From Sphagnum magellanicum (lineage: Eukaryota > Streptophyta > Sphagnopsida > Sphagnales > Sphagnaceae), in NCBI GenBank assembly GCA_021904315.1, contig CM038926.1, positions 4,388,390 to 4,452,389 of the forward strand: DNA of 64,000 bases, in the 5' to 3' direction. Shown here piece by piece: positions 34,921 to 47,100 of this stretch; positions within the stretch are counted from its first letter, which is position 1; each line of letters starts with the position of its first letter. Position numbers and translations under genes: made by a program. A model generated the notes under the pieces. The model ran no database searches. It was not told the origin of the DNA and worked only from the letters and a program-made list of their open reading frames with translations.

Positions 34921-37900
34921 TTGTCACAGCCATTGCTTTGGATCCTATGTGACCGGAAAGGGGGTGACCGAACGGGGAACCTGTTTGTGGTTTTTGTGAT
35001 GTGAAGGCCAATTTTGCTTTAAGGGTTTAAGAGTTAAGCCCGCCGAAAACTGGTTTAATGAAGGCGGCGGGGTTTATGATTTTCGGGAGGTGAGGATGGC
35101 AACGGTGCATGGGAAGCTTGTGCAGGAAGCTTGGAAATCAGACAGGGAGTGGGGGAGGAAATCTTTTGATTTTGCTGAATGTGTAGTAGTGTGAGAGATC
35201 GGAGCAGATAAGGGTTGAAAATCAGAGATGCGTAGAGGACGAGAGGAGTTCTGGTGCACAGAAAACACAGGAGTTTGGAGGATAGCTAGTTGTTGATCTC
35301 TTTTGCTGCGTTAGCAACTAGAAGATGGCCAGCTCCATGATCTGATTGGAGTAGGACTAATCAAGGCTCGGTGTTGAAGAAGGAGGAAGCTTGAAGGTGG
35401 TCTGAGCTGTAGAGATGCACATAGAAGTTATACCTGTAGAAGTTCTAGTAGTGGGTTTGGGAGCAGTTGATGTGTGCCCCTCTTTGGGAATTAGCAGAGC
35501 TGGAAGTATAGAAGCTATGGACTTCAATTAGGACTATTGTAATACAGTCTACTCAATAGAAGAAAAGTTACTCACATTCTGGCAGAGTGAACTCATTGGA
35601 GGAGTGGAGGTGTTGTATTGACCCTTCCCTTTTAGGTGACACCTACTTCTTTGTAACTCTTGATACCATATTTAGGTTGTGTTATTTCGAATATTTTTGA
35701 AATAATGGAATGCATACATTAATTATTTATGATGACCTAAATAAACAATCAATGATAAATTGTCAAATGTCACTATTGTCATGTTAATCAGCAAGTCATG
35801 AGGCATTCCCAAAAGATGTGTTCGATTTATATTCTCATTTATTAGAAAAAGCTCGAAATGTCAGACCAGATTAGTGCAAGTAGCTTGACTGTATTACCTG
35901 CCCCACACAATTACAATGATAATGTTATTTGATAGGATAATGCAAGATAAAATATTCAATTAAGGTTAATCTGTGAATTTATTGGCATCAGATCACTGTG
36001 AAACTTCTCTTGCTGAACTCTTAGGTTATCAGAAACTGCATTTGACTTAAGATCTCTCCATTTAATATGTTTTCCCAGACTTCTCATACAGAAACTTCTG
36101 CTACAGCTTCTTCTTTCATCCACAGTAACAAATGAAAATACCCAAATTCCAATTCAATGCCCTGATCCTAGAAATGACACTCAACCAGACAGACGTTTGC
36201 CATCCACATGCACGACACCTCCCTAGGTCTATATTGCTTCATGATAGATCGATACATTGCACTTGGTACTCAAAACATTTCCTCACATCCTCACACAATT
36301 ATAATCCCATAATCCCACCATCAAGCATTCAGGAATCTTGTAGCATTTCCCAATTTCAGTCCCTCTGCAGTTCTACTCACAATCACGACTCCCAAACCTT
36401 GACTGGTTCTCTCAACATCTCCCCCAATTTCTAGTATCCGAAAACTTATGCCATTCTCCGACTTTGATCAATGCTCTAGGGATTTTCATCGACTCCCAAC
36501 AAAATCACACACATGTATATATAATATGAGCAAGATGTTCATGATCATGAACTGCAAAGCAGAATAACAATCGGTGATCTAACAGAACTTGAACATGTTC
36601 TACAAGAGTTATAGCAAGAACATTCCACTTGCTTCGTCTACAGTGCTTGCTAAACATCTACTACAACTATCCCTTCTCAACCACACAAAAGCACGAAAAT
36701 ACTGAGCTCCTGAATTCGCTGATCTCCACAACACCACCATTGCTCCTCTCTTATCCTCTCCTCACTCCGCTTCCCGCCATCACCTCCTCAGCCGGAAATC
36801 CAAAGCATTCAAGAAGAAACGACACACAAAGATAAGCAACATCTTCAATTCTGTAGCACACCGCCATACTAATAATACCTAGAAACCACATAACATACAA
36901 GACACGAAACAACTTCGATTCAAGCACCCATCCAAAAAACAAACCGCCGCCTTCTCCCGGTTCACGAGGCAGCCAACTATTCATGATGATCCAAAGTTCT
37001 AGCTGAAAGCTGATGTATCCATAATGTAACCGTGACCGGAAATGAGCTCCGGGGTTGATTTTTTTTTGCGAACACCTAACCTGTGATTGCCTCAGGGTTT
37101 TTGAGAAGTGCTCAGTGAACAAGATGATGTCCTGCAAAAGAGAAAAGCACTACCGAATGCTTTTTGGCTGATTGTGAGTGATGAAGGATAAGGCGAGCTA
37201 ATTCCAGACGTGAAGCGGGTGGCAGTCTGTCTCTTGGTTGTGAGTTGAGCTTGGTGTCGATTTTGTGTTTTGTGTAGTATTGTTGCAGGTATGACGGCCA
37301 CCTGACGGCGAGCGATGCTCTGTGATCTGCAATGTGTTTTTGGAGCGGCTCTAGTGATGGGTATCTAAGCTTCCGGATTGTGGCTTTTTTACTGTTGGAG
37401 GGGGTGTGTTTCTACATTGAATGTTTATTTCCGATTTTTGATGGAGATGAAGCGCATTTGTGGCTGTCAATGATGTTTTCTGTGCGTTATGGCGTTCGGG
37501 GCTTGGCTAGAGGATCCGGAGAGACGAGGGTACAAATGCAGGATTTCCGACGGGTGGATGCAGGCAATCTTGGTGAAGCAGCTAAGTATTCGAGTGGAAT
37601 TAAGTGTTGGAGCTAGTTTCTAAAGATAGAAGATATTAGTTGTTGATTATGCATGGTGTTGGACACATTGGTGATAGGAGCAGGACTTGAGACTTCGGCT
37701 ACGTAGTTCTGCATACTCTACAACGTACCCAACGATAAAGATGGAACATGGAAGAGGAGTGATGACAAATCTAGGTATGCCAAGGTTTAGGTGACGATCG
37801 GGATTGTGAGGAGCTTCAGTGAATTGGGTGGTTGAGTGGAGTGGCATATTGCATAAGTATTGTTTTTGGATGTCTTCTGTCTCAAGTCGGCTGGAGCTTG

Positions 37901-38990
37901 GTGTTTGGTGACATTTGCCCTTAAGCTTGTGGGTTGCAGACTGTCTGTAATGAGTCACAGAGGTGTTGAATGAGATAATCAACATGAAGTGAGTGAGCAA
38001 TGAGTACTGTGGGACATCTGGATCATGCTGCTGAAGACCTGGAGGCATCATACGGTGCATGAAATGAGTTTCTTGAGTGGTGTTAATCAGAACACCAGAT
38101 CTTCTGGAGGAGTTGGGAATGATAATTATAAATGTGTAGATTGTCAATGAGTTGGAGTTTAAATCTGAGTAATGTGATGTCTGGTGCGAGGTTCAATCAA
38201 GTAGCAGAACAACTGTAGTGGTGGGGAACAAGATTCATTGCTGTGAGATTTTAAATTCTGTGGTATCTTCTGTGTTTTGTGATGTCTGGCACTGATGTAA
38301 GTAGTGTATCGAGTGTGTGTGAGTGTTGATTGGATTTCTTGGATGTGAGGAGGAAGAATGAATGTCGGTTTAAACATTGCATTGAGTGGCATTTCCAACA
38401 TAGTGGGCTTGGGCAGAGAGGCACAAAGCCACATTGGTGCAAAATAGAATCCAACCTCTTCCATCTTCCAATATGTTACTGGTGTTACTGAAAGGAAGTG
38501 GATTAGTACATTGTAATGTTAATGTTTTTTGAATAAATCTGCTGCAATGTCAAAATGGAGATGTGATTAGTATCCTTGAAGCTTTGTAAGGATTGTATGT
38601 TTGTTTTGGTGTAATACATCAACATTGACACCTGGACGTGGAGCAGCCTTGTCATGCAAACATTCAAGCAAGTTGGATAGTTTGTTAATATACTGTTGCT
38701 AATGATTGCCTTTGTACTTTAGCACCTTTACAGCCAGCTCAATGAATCTTGCTCTTTTTTTTTCTTTAGCCTGGTGGTACTAGGTTAGCTTTCAAGTAAG
38801 ATTCCACCATGCATGGCACTGCATTGGATATGCAATGCTGGGATTTTGTACACTATTCATGAAATTAACAAGCTATTGTTAGCATAATCTGCCTCTATTT
38901 TTTTGTTGTCAGTCTTGAAAAGTTATACACTATAGGTTATGTGCCCACAAAGCTTCCTGATAAGCTGTGTTTATTGATAGGTCTAGTCAT
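34921..38990. other. mixed interval, no gene recognised
   Basis: Two GC-richer patches (about 34940-35640 and 36700-38200) stand out from AT-rich DNA. Frames up to 166 codons exist (minus strand 37647-38147 and 36751-37137), but none shows a motif or joins a neighbour. Eroded LTR or leader sequence of the copia remnant to the right is possible; I found no LTR ends. Confidence 0.3.
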
Positions 38991-38996
38991 TGGTCT

Positions 38997-39400
38997 GAAA
39001 ATAATATTGTTGTCAGGTGTTAGTCATGGCAGACTCAGGTAACAAAGAAATAGGTAATATAGAATTGTTTTAATTGAGAGAATTTTCATTTGTGGAAATT
39101 TCAAATGTGTGCAGTATTCATGGGAAACAGAAGAATTTAGAGTGCCACAAGTGTGGAAGAAGGGGGCACTGGGCTTGAAAATGCCCATATGAGGACATGG
39201 ACAAAAGTGACAAAAAGAAGAGTGATGGGTTGAGCGGCAAGAAGTCAAAAGGGCCTTATAAAGCTTTCATGGTGAGCTCATTGAAGCTTTCCAGGTGGCA
39301 TTGGTATGTTGATAGTGGTTGCACAACACATGACATATCAGAGGTCATGGTTCACAACTTATCAACCCAAAATTCAAATTTCACAAGTTGTCAGCTGAAT
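38997..39400 (+). mobile_element. Ty1/copia gag-protease fragment (fossil)
   Basis: A zinc-knuckle stretch (CHKCGRRGHW, about 39140) is followed some 40 residues later by WHWYVDSGCTTHD (about 39300), the protease active-site surroundings typical of plant Ty1/copia elements. A short ADSG-containing leader precedes. The rest of pol and both LTRs are not seen. The piece is clearly broken, with at least a few disruptions, and is old. Confidence 0.65.
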
Positions 39401-39760
39401 ATGCTCATAGAAGTGTTGTGCATGCCAAATCTTGGCAGAAGCTTATTCTTGTGCTATAGACCAGTCCAAAAGAATATCTGGGTGATTGCACACTAAGGGG
39501 GACTAAAAAATGGCAGATATGGTATCCATATAAAGTTTCTAAAAATCCTGATTTTGGGGGGGTAATAAATTGAATTTTGATTTCTTGCTCAATCACATGT
39601 CTTGTTTGCATGCATCACCTTGTTCAGCCGGTTGTACCACCTTGGTGCTCTAAGCATGTTCGGTGGACAATCTGCGATCTGCAAGCTTCGTCATGTGTGA
39701 TCACATATAGCTCTCAAGTGTATGTTCAAGTCCATCTCTCTATGACATTAGGTTGCTACA

Positions 39761-41150
39761 ATGTCAAGTGTTTTGGCACCTTCTTCAAGTGATCCTTGCA
39801 ATGATTGGAGTAGGAAAGTAAAGAATGAAGGCAGGAGCTCAGGTCTTCGTCTTAGTGCAAGGGGTATGACTGCACCATTATACACTGAGGTCCTGAAGTT
39901 GTTGGTTAATGATGGGAGTTGTAGGTTTACAAGAAAGGATTTTGCAGACAAATATGGCTTGTGCTACATAGGCATCAGCCCCAAGCAGATTTGGCTATCT
40001 AAAGATTGCATGTAAGAGGAGGTTCATAAGTTTTTTGGCCTTGTTGTTAACAAAAATGGGGACTGTTATATTGAGTGTTTGGGTGCAATGTTCATCACAA
40101 AGCTTTGGATGACTATCCATCAGAAACCCTATGTTTTGATGTCCAGATTGATAACACTAGGTGTGGCTAGAGGAATCATTTGTGAGCAGAAGGGGAAAGA
40201 GATGAACTAGGCAGCATATGGCAAATGGACAAGTGTAGAACAATTCTGACATATGAGGGCAAGGGTGCAGTTGGTGTTTGTGTCAATGATGCAAATTTTC
40301 AGGGCCTATCTGAAGAAGAAGAAGGTGAGCAGTTTGATGAGGAGGAAGGGTATATGCAAGCAAGCATGACTAGATTTCATGGCTTTGCAGGCATATTTTG
40401 AGTTTTGCAAGAAGTTGTTTACCAGTGGCAAAGAACTTTTGAGCATGAAAAAAAATTCATGGTTGTTGTGCGAGCTTCTTCCAAGTTGGAGGAGAGGAGG
40501 TAGCAACTGCTTCTTAATAAAGGAAAGCTTCAATCTTTTTGTTTGGATTTAGAGAGAGAAGAGTCTATTGCAAGCACTGATTGTTCTTCCGCTGAAGCTA
40601 TGAGCACTGCCATTCAAAAAGCTTTAGTAGCATATTTGAAATCACAGGCTGAAAAAAGGTAATGCTGAGTTTGAGAAAGTGCACAAAGACGTTGCAAACA
40701 TGGTTACTAACATGAGTGCATTTGGAAGACCAGGTTGTGGTTTGTAAGCAACATGACAATGTTGTTCAGGGTCTAATAAGTAAATCTCAAAGAGGAGGAG
40801 ATCTTTGTAAAGGTTTGCAGCCACAACCTTTCCTCCCTTCTGAGATTGTTGATCTGATTCCAAGAACATGGGTAACATTAGACAAATGCTCACTTTGCAG
40901 GTTGGGCCTTGCTCATCTTTGGACTGCTTGCTTTGCTTCTTGCCAACATGTTTATCATGAATGGTGTACAATGTATCACTTTGGAAATTCCAGTAATTGA
41001 ATACAGAATGGATGCAAGGAGGAAATGCATGAAGCATGGTGGATTTCAATGGGCTTAAAGAAGTTAGAAACTACAAATTCTTTAGCTCACATTGGAGATG
41101 GAGGAAGATCCAAACAAAGTCACAATGATTCAAGTACTTCATAGAGGTGG
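39761..41150 (+). pseudogene. decayed frame ending in a RING-like Cys/His motif
   Basis: It opens with an intact stretch of 84 codons starting MSSVLAPSSS. Then broken frames give DCYIECLGAMFITKLWM, an acidic EEEGEQFDEEEGY and, at about 40880-41060, CSLCRLG...ASCQHVYHEWC...CKEEMHEAWWISMG. The C-X-H-X2-H-X2-C core and flanking C-X2-C resemble a RING-H2 finger followed by a Trp-rich tail. At least five stops or shifts interrupt it, so it is a relic. It might be a host gene copy or a mobile-element ORF. I do not recognise the full-length family. Confidence 0.4.
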
Positions 41151-44100
41151 ACCTTTGAGCATGTTTTCATTTTCTAAAGATTTCAGATGGACTGTTGTTG
41201 TACATAGCTTAACATCTTTATAGATATTAGGTTTACTGTTCTCAGGCATGTAGTATGCTTGCTGAAATGTTGTTCATTTTGACTCACAAAATTTAGCTAT
41301 GTTGTCCATAAAAGTCTTTGAGAAGTAGTTGGTTGTAATTGTAGTCTTTAGAAATAGGTAGAAACTTTTTACTAAAAGAAAATTGTAGTTTGAAAGTCCA
41401 TAGATGAAGTGGAGATTCTTGATAATGTGTTAGTACTTGATCCTGTTTCCATACTCATTCCACCAAGACATAGCAAAAGTAAAAACCATTCCATAGTAGT
41501 AGTTGTGATTGTTTCCATTAAGAATCCCTATCAAGTTATATTTTTTCCCTTAGACCTCTAGAAGTAGTGACCAAAGTAACTTGACTACACAAGTTCAAAG
41601 TGAATGTTCCTCTTACCTTACTCAGGAGTCCACCGGTTTCCAACTTGAGTCCACATGTTGAACTGAATACATCTGTGACATATGTTTAGTGATGGATTCA
41701 TGCAAGTGTTGGCAGACTTTGAGAATTGTTTATTGGACTGATCTTCTAGGTCTTATGCCTATGCAGTCATCAGTTTCAATTTCAGCCAATCTCCCTAGCC
41801 CTTGATGTGTGCCTCCTCCAAATTGCAAGAATGATACTCCATGCCAAGTGTGGGCAACTTTCATGTCAAGGATCAACTGAAGCAGTGTGTTGTTGATTTT
41901 GAAGTTACAAGTCCTATTGGGGAAATCAAGGACCAGCTAGATGTTGCAGCAAAACTGACCAGCTAGTTGTGAAGGACTTTAGGAAAGAAATTTTGATGCT
42001 CCTGGAAAGAAGACCAAGAAGGTAAGGTGCATGTGTGTCTGCTGCAAAGGCAATGCATGCAACAATCACTCAAGCTTCTACTCATTCCAAAAAACACAAG
42101 TAATAGATCTATCATTTTATTATAGATAAGGAGATTATAGCACAATTCATGGTCCTAGATGCAGACAATATTTGTAAATGTTTTGTTGTTTGAATTCATT
42201 GGAATTCAATTCCTATTTATTTTGGGTAAGCAATGTTCATCTTTATGCATTTTGATCATGATCCAAAGTTGCACTTCTCCAAATAGGTGAACATGATTTG
42301 ATTCTTGTTCATAAGTTGTTCTTCCAGGTTTGGTTCTTGGAGGTCTGTGGGTAGTGGTTTTGCCTTTGATGTTCTGGCAGCACTTTTCCAAACCTTGGCT
42401 GCTTGACTTGAATGGATATGTGGAAGTGTCTGCATAGGTTCACTCTTGCCCCTATTATTCTTTTCTCTTTCCTGTGTTGACTTATGTGCGTGGTTTTGAG
42501 TGTTCATTACTCAGCTGGGGTCTTTGAAAGCTTTCCAAACATCAAAGGCTTTCATGTTTTTTGCTAATCACATTCCTACATGGTGAAATGTACAATGTGT
42601 GATGCAAATTTGACTAGCAGACATGTACTTCTAGAGGAACAAGTACAACATGCAAGTCTATTGCAACTCTTGATGTAATCTATTTTCAGGTTGTATGCTC
42701 AACTTTTGTGTCACCTGCAAATCATTTGACTAAGTTCCATTACTTTATGCTATATAGAGCTATCAACCTCAAATCTTCACAAAGTTTTGGCATACTTTTA
42801 CAGCCTTGTTTGTAATGTTTCTAGTGTGCAAATATTCTCAAGTAAGGTTATTTTGTTCCCAATATGTACAGGGCATTACTGAAATGGCTGTGACAACACA
42901 GGGGACTTAACATGTGGAATTTACTGCATTGAGCATTTCATTAATCAGCTAGGAACCTTCACCATTTTGAATGAGGTCTTTTATAAGTGACCACATTAAG
43001 CCCAAGAAGTGTCAGATTTAGACTCAGAGACCTTGATATGGTTTTTTTACCATACATGCTACTAGTGTAGGTGTTCACACAAGGATTCATCAGTTTGTAT
43101 ATAACTTGTTGCTTGGTTGCTTTGTATGTTGATCCAATTTTGAGTAGACATTGTGGGTAGAAAGTATAGTTTGCCAAGAAGTTGGGCCATAAGCTAGAAG
43201 GCCCACATCATTGTTTCTATTGGTTTCTTTGGATTTGCTTCATAGAGGAAGATATGTGTTCCCTCATGTCAAAGGAAAACATTGCATATTGTAAAATTTG
43301 CACTTTGAAGTAAAAATTCTGAAAAGATCATTTTAAAAAACACCTTGTGCAATTCTAAACAGGATACAGATGATTAAATCTTCTAGTTATTAAGATACTA
43401 TTCCAGATAAAGGTTTTGCAAACTCTTCTAGACATTGCATATTATACATATGCACTTTGCAGCAAGAATCTTGAAAAGATAATTGAAAAAAGACCTTGTC
43501 CAATTTGAAACATGATACAGGTGATAATCTTGCCAGTTTTTTATACCAATCTGAACTTTGAAAGCTTTTTAGATTCTTCCAAACCTGAATATAAGTATCA
43601 TTCAAATGCTACAAATAACTTTCAATTTTCCATATATAATTTGTATAGATGTAGTTAGTTATATAAATGTTCATTTCTTTTATTACATAAACACATGAGA
43701 GGTAAGAACAATGTAAACAAAAAGCTTTTTTCAATTTAATCATGGTCAATTACCATAACTGAATTCAAGTGTTGGAGGTCTATTGAAGCAGATCTGCTTG
43801 TGAACTGCATGGAAATTTCCAATTCTGACAACACAAAGAGATAATAATCTGACCCTTGCCTACCTATTAAAAACCTGCAAAGAGGTGACACAAAATTGTA
43901 ATGCATTGTCTGTATTCACAAATGAGAGTGGTCAAACACGATTGATGGATAATGTTTTTACATGCTAAAGACAAAGTGTAGTCACCACATTCAAGATCCT
44001 GAGATGCCTGCTATATACATATCTACAGGATGTAACAGCAGATAAAGAGAACCTGGTAAGCAGACAGAACAAAAGGAAACAAAAAGATGAACTCCTGGCT

Positions 44101-44194
44101 CAAAGAGTCAACAGAGTATAGTGATAAGAGAACAAAACTGGCATGGAAAACAGAGGACATGACACCAGGAATTGAGCTTACAATGAGAGCCTTT
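41151..44194. other. intergenic, no gene recognised
   Basis: AT-rich, with short frames below 85 codons. The right end presumably holds the 3' untranslated region of the formin gene. Two similar stretches near 43290-43350 and 43410-43510 (CTTTGNAGNAANAATNNTGAAAAGAT) indicate a small local duplication. Confidence 0.35.
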
Positions 44195-47100
44195 TTACCC
44201 TGTTGACCAATCTGAGTCATAGCTGTTGGCCTGACTTTCAATCCTAACAAGCAGCTTCTCTTGGACACTGGAAGCAATAATTCTCTTGCGTTTTGTTTCT
44301 GACCCATTTGTGACTTCAAACTTGTTACATTGGTTCTTGATGGAAAGAGCCTCAGAGATTCTCATATCCTGCAGTGAATATGGATGATGGCCTGGTGCAC
44401 TGTCTGGTCTCCCTAATCCATTGACAAGAAAAGAATGTTATCAACAATATAAGTAACATATGTCGATTGTGGTAATGATGGATTCATTGCAAAGTTACTG
44501 TTTAAAATACATGTCCAATGCTTTGGTGAAATTTGTTTGCATGACATGAATTATTTAGCTTATGATAGCTAAAGGGACAGATCTAACTTGATTGTAACCT
44601 GGGCATGCTGGGTGGGAGTTTCTGGCCCTCCCCTCCTCTTGTTGCTTGTAGGATGGGCTCACCTTGCAGTTCAATTCTCCCTGGCAGGAAGCAAGAAAGG
44701 GAGAAATTTCTGCAGGAGACTGTATGCTTGTTGACCTGCAATGGCAGCTGATTCTGGTTATTACACAGTTGCTACAATTGAATTGGAGAAAAATTCACTT
44801 CCATGGAAATGATTCACATTACTCAAAAGGACAGGAGAAATGAAAGGAAATTGCAGATCCTGCTCACAAATTAGAAATAGACTCAGACCAGCTTGGATAG
44901 GAATTTAACATGTCCTGCTACTAGCACATTATGGCTGGTGCAAGAACATCTAACCTGCAAGTCTGCTGGTATTTCAGCTTGGCCACTTCTTCACTCCGCT
45001 TCTTCCTGGATTTGATCTCAGTGCTCACACAATTGAACATGAAAAGGAATTCTCGCATAGTCTTAAACAGATCAGTCTGTCTCTCCTCCTTCATCGTTTC
45101 CCCAAAATAGGCAGCCAGGTCTTTAAGCTTTCCAAGAGCTGAATTTGCAAGGCTGTTCAGATTTGCTATCTCTGTTTTGGTGTTTTCAGCAAATGGAACC
45201 ATGAGATCAAGGAAATGCCTGTCATATTTTGGTTCTGAGTTGTTTATCAAAGAGCTGGTTACTTCAATTTCTCTGTTCACTAGTTCTACACCCCGCTCAA
45301 GCTCATTCAGACTTGAGTGAATCCGATCCAGGCTCAAATTTGCTGCAGACTTCACTTCTTTCATTTCTTGAGCCAGTTTTCCAACCTGCACCAGTAAGAG
45401 TCATAATGTGCTAATTCATAATAGAAAGGATAAAATATCTATGCACCAAGCATCACTGCTGCAGCAACAGGGGAGTAATCATAATTATCTTGTACCTGGT
45501 CATCACTTTTGAGCAACTCCGCAACCACAAAGTGCAACAGAGTTGTTCTCTTGTTCCTGCCCTTAACATCCATTAGTTTCAGCAAGGTGTCAAGCTTGAA
45601 CCCACTTGCTGACCCACGGCATGAGCCTCCATTCAAATGGTTTCCAACTGCCAGCACCATCTCCAGTATTCTGACAAGGGTACTGCTTGACATCAGCTGG
45701 TCACATGCCCGCTCCAGCAGCTTCAGGTCTTGTTGTGTCTGTCCAGCAGTGGAACAGAGAAGTCAAGCTGTATTTCATCTTTGTTCTAAGCTCTCTTTTC
45801 ATGATTCTGATGAAATGAAAAAAAATCCACCTCCAATCTCTGATGTTGCAGTCACATCAGGGGAAAACATTTGTGATGCTTTGGTTTACAGACACACCTG
45901 TTCCAATGTTGCACCATACTGGAGCTTAAATAAGAAAACCTTTATCCATTTCTCCTGCCGAGGGATGCTTAGAAGTTCCAGATAGTACCTGACAGACACA
46001 AATTCACAGGAAATGTCCCTTAAAAGCTCTTGATCATCACTGGCAGTTTCTTCTTCTTCACAAAAGACCAGAGTCTGAGTTACATTCACCTGCTATATCA
46101 CAAGTCTATTCTGAATAACTACTATAGACAATTGTAAGAACTTGAAAGATGTTAATTTGAGGATTGTACACAACAATTAATGAGAAGCATACTTCTCAAC
46201 CTCAGCTAGCACTGAGGGGTCTCCTCGATAGCACTGGAGAAGTGTAATATCCTCTTCACTTGGGAGAGTGTTGTGCATTACATTTAGCACCTCCAGTGTC
46301 AATACACTTTGGTCAATTTCACGAAGCGCTTGGCATAGCTCTAGTAAGGGTATACGTAAGCTTCGTAGCTGTATACTGATATTGTGAGCTCGTTTTAGCT
46401 CTAATATATGCATGCCTTGTGGCCTCTTCAATCTCAATCCCCTCTGATTGCAAAGGACACATTAGCACACCAAGCACAGTTCAATGCAAGATGACACTAT
46501 TTAATCAGATGATGAATAGACTGTGGGAACTGTCTCATAAAAGAAATGGCAACAACACAAAGCACAATGGCAAAGAAGTGGCCCAGGATAAGCTTCTTGC
46601 TGCAGTAAGTCTAGAAATAAGGATCATCCAGGTCAACCTTGGTAGGTGTGTTCTTTGGAGTTGCATCTGTGAGAGCAAAGAGGGACTCGAGCTCTTGAAG
46701 ATCCATCTGCACTCCTTCCAATGCTGTGTTTGACCATACAGTTTTATCTGTTGAGCTGGTGGTGATCTTGTCCCATACAAGTTGCTTCAACTTCAGCTTC
46801 CTCTGGTTTCCAATGTTACCTGTGTTACTCATACCTTTCTTTATTACAACAGGAGGAGGTGATAATCCGCCAATTCTATGAGTGGGTGGAGGTGGAGGCG
46901 GAGGCGGAGGTGAACATAGGGATTGTGGAGGAGCATGAGGTAGGGGAGGGGGAGGTCTTGGAGGAGGAGGGGGTGGAGGTGGAGGAGGTGGAGGAGGGGG
47001 AGGGGGAGGAGCTGGGTTAGGAGGACCAGGTTGGGGCCTTCCTGGATTGGGAGGAAAGCATTGACTATGTGCAAGCAGCTCTGGAGATTGGGGAAAAAGT

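Noticed and set aside
34921-35650. Possible copia LTR starting TGTCACAGCC
   Set aside because: I found no matching end, no second copy and no target duplication, so the GC-richer patch is left unassigned.
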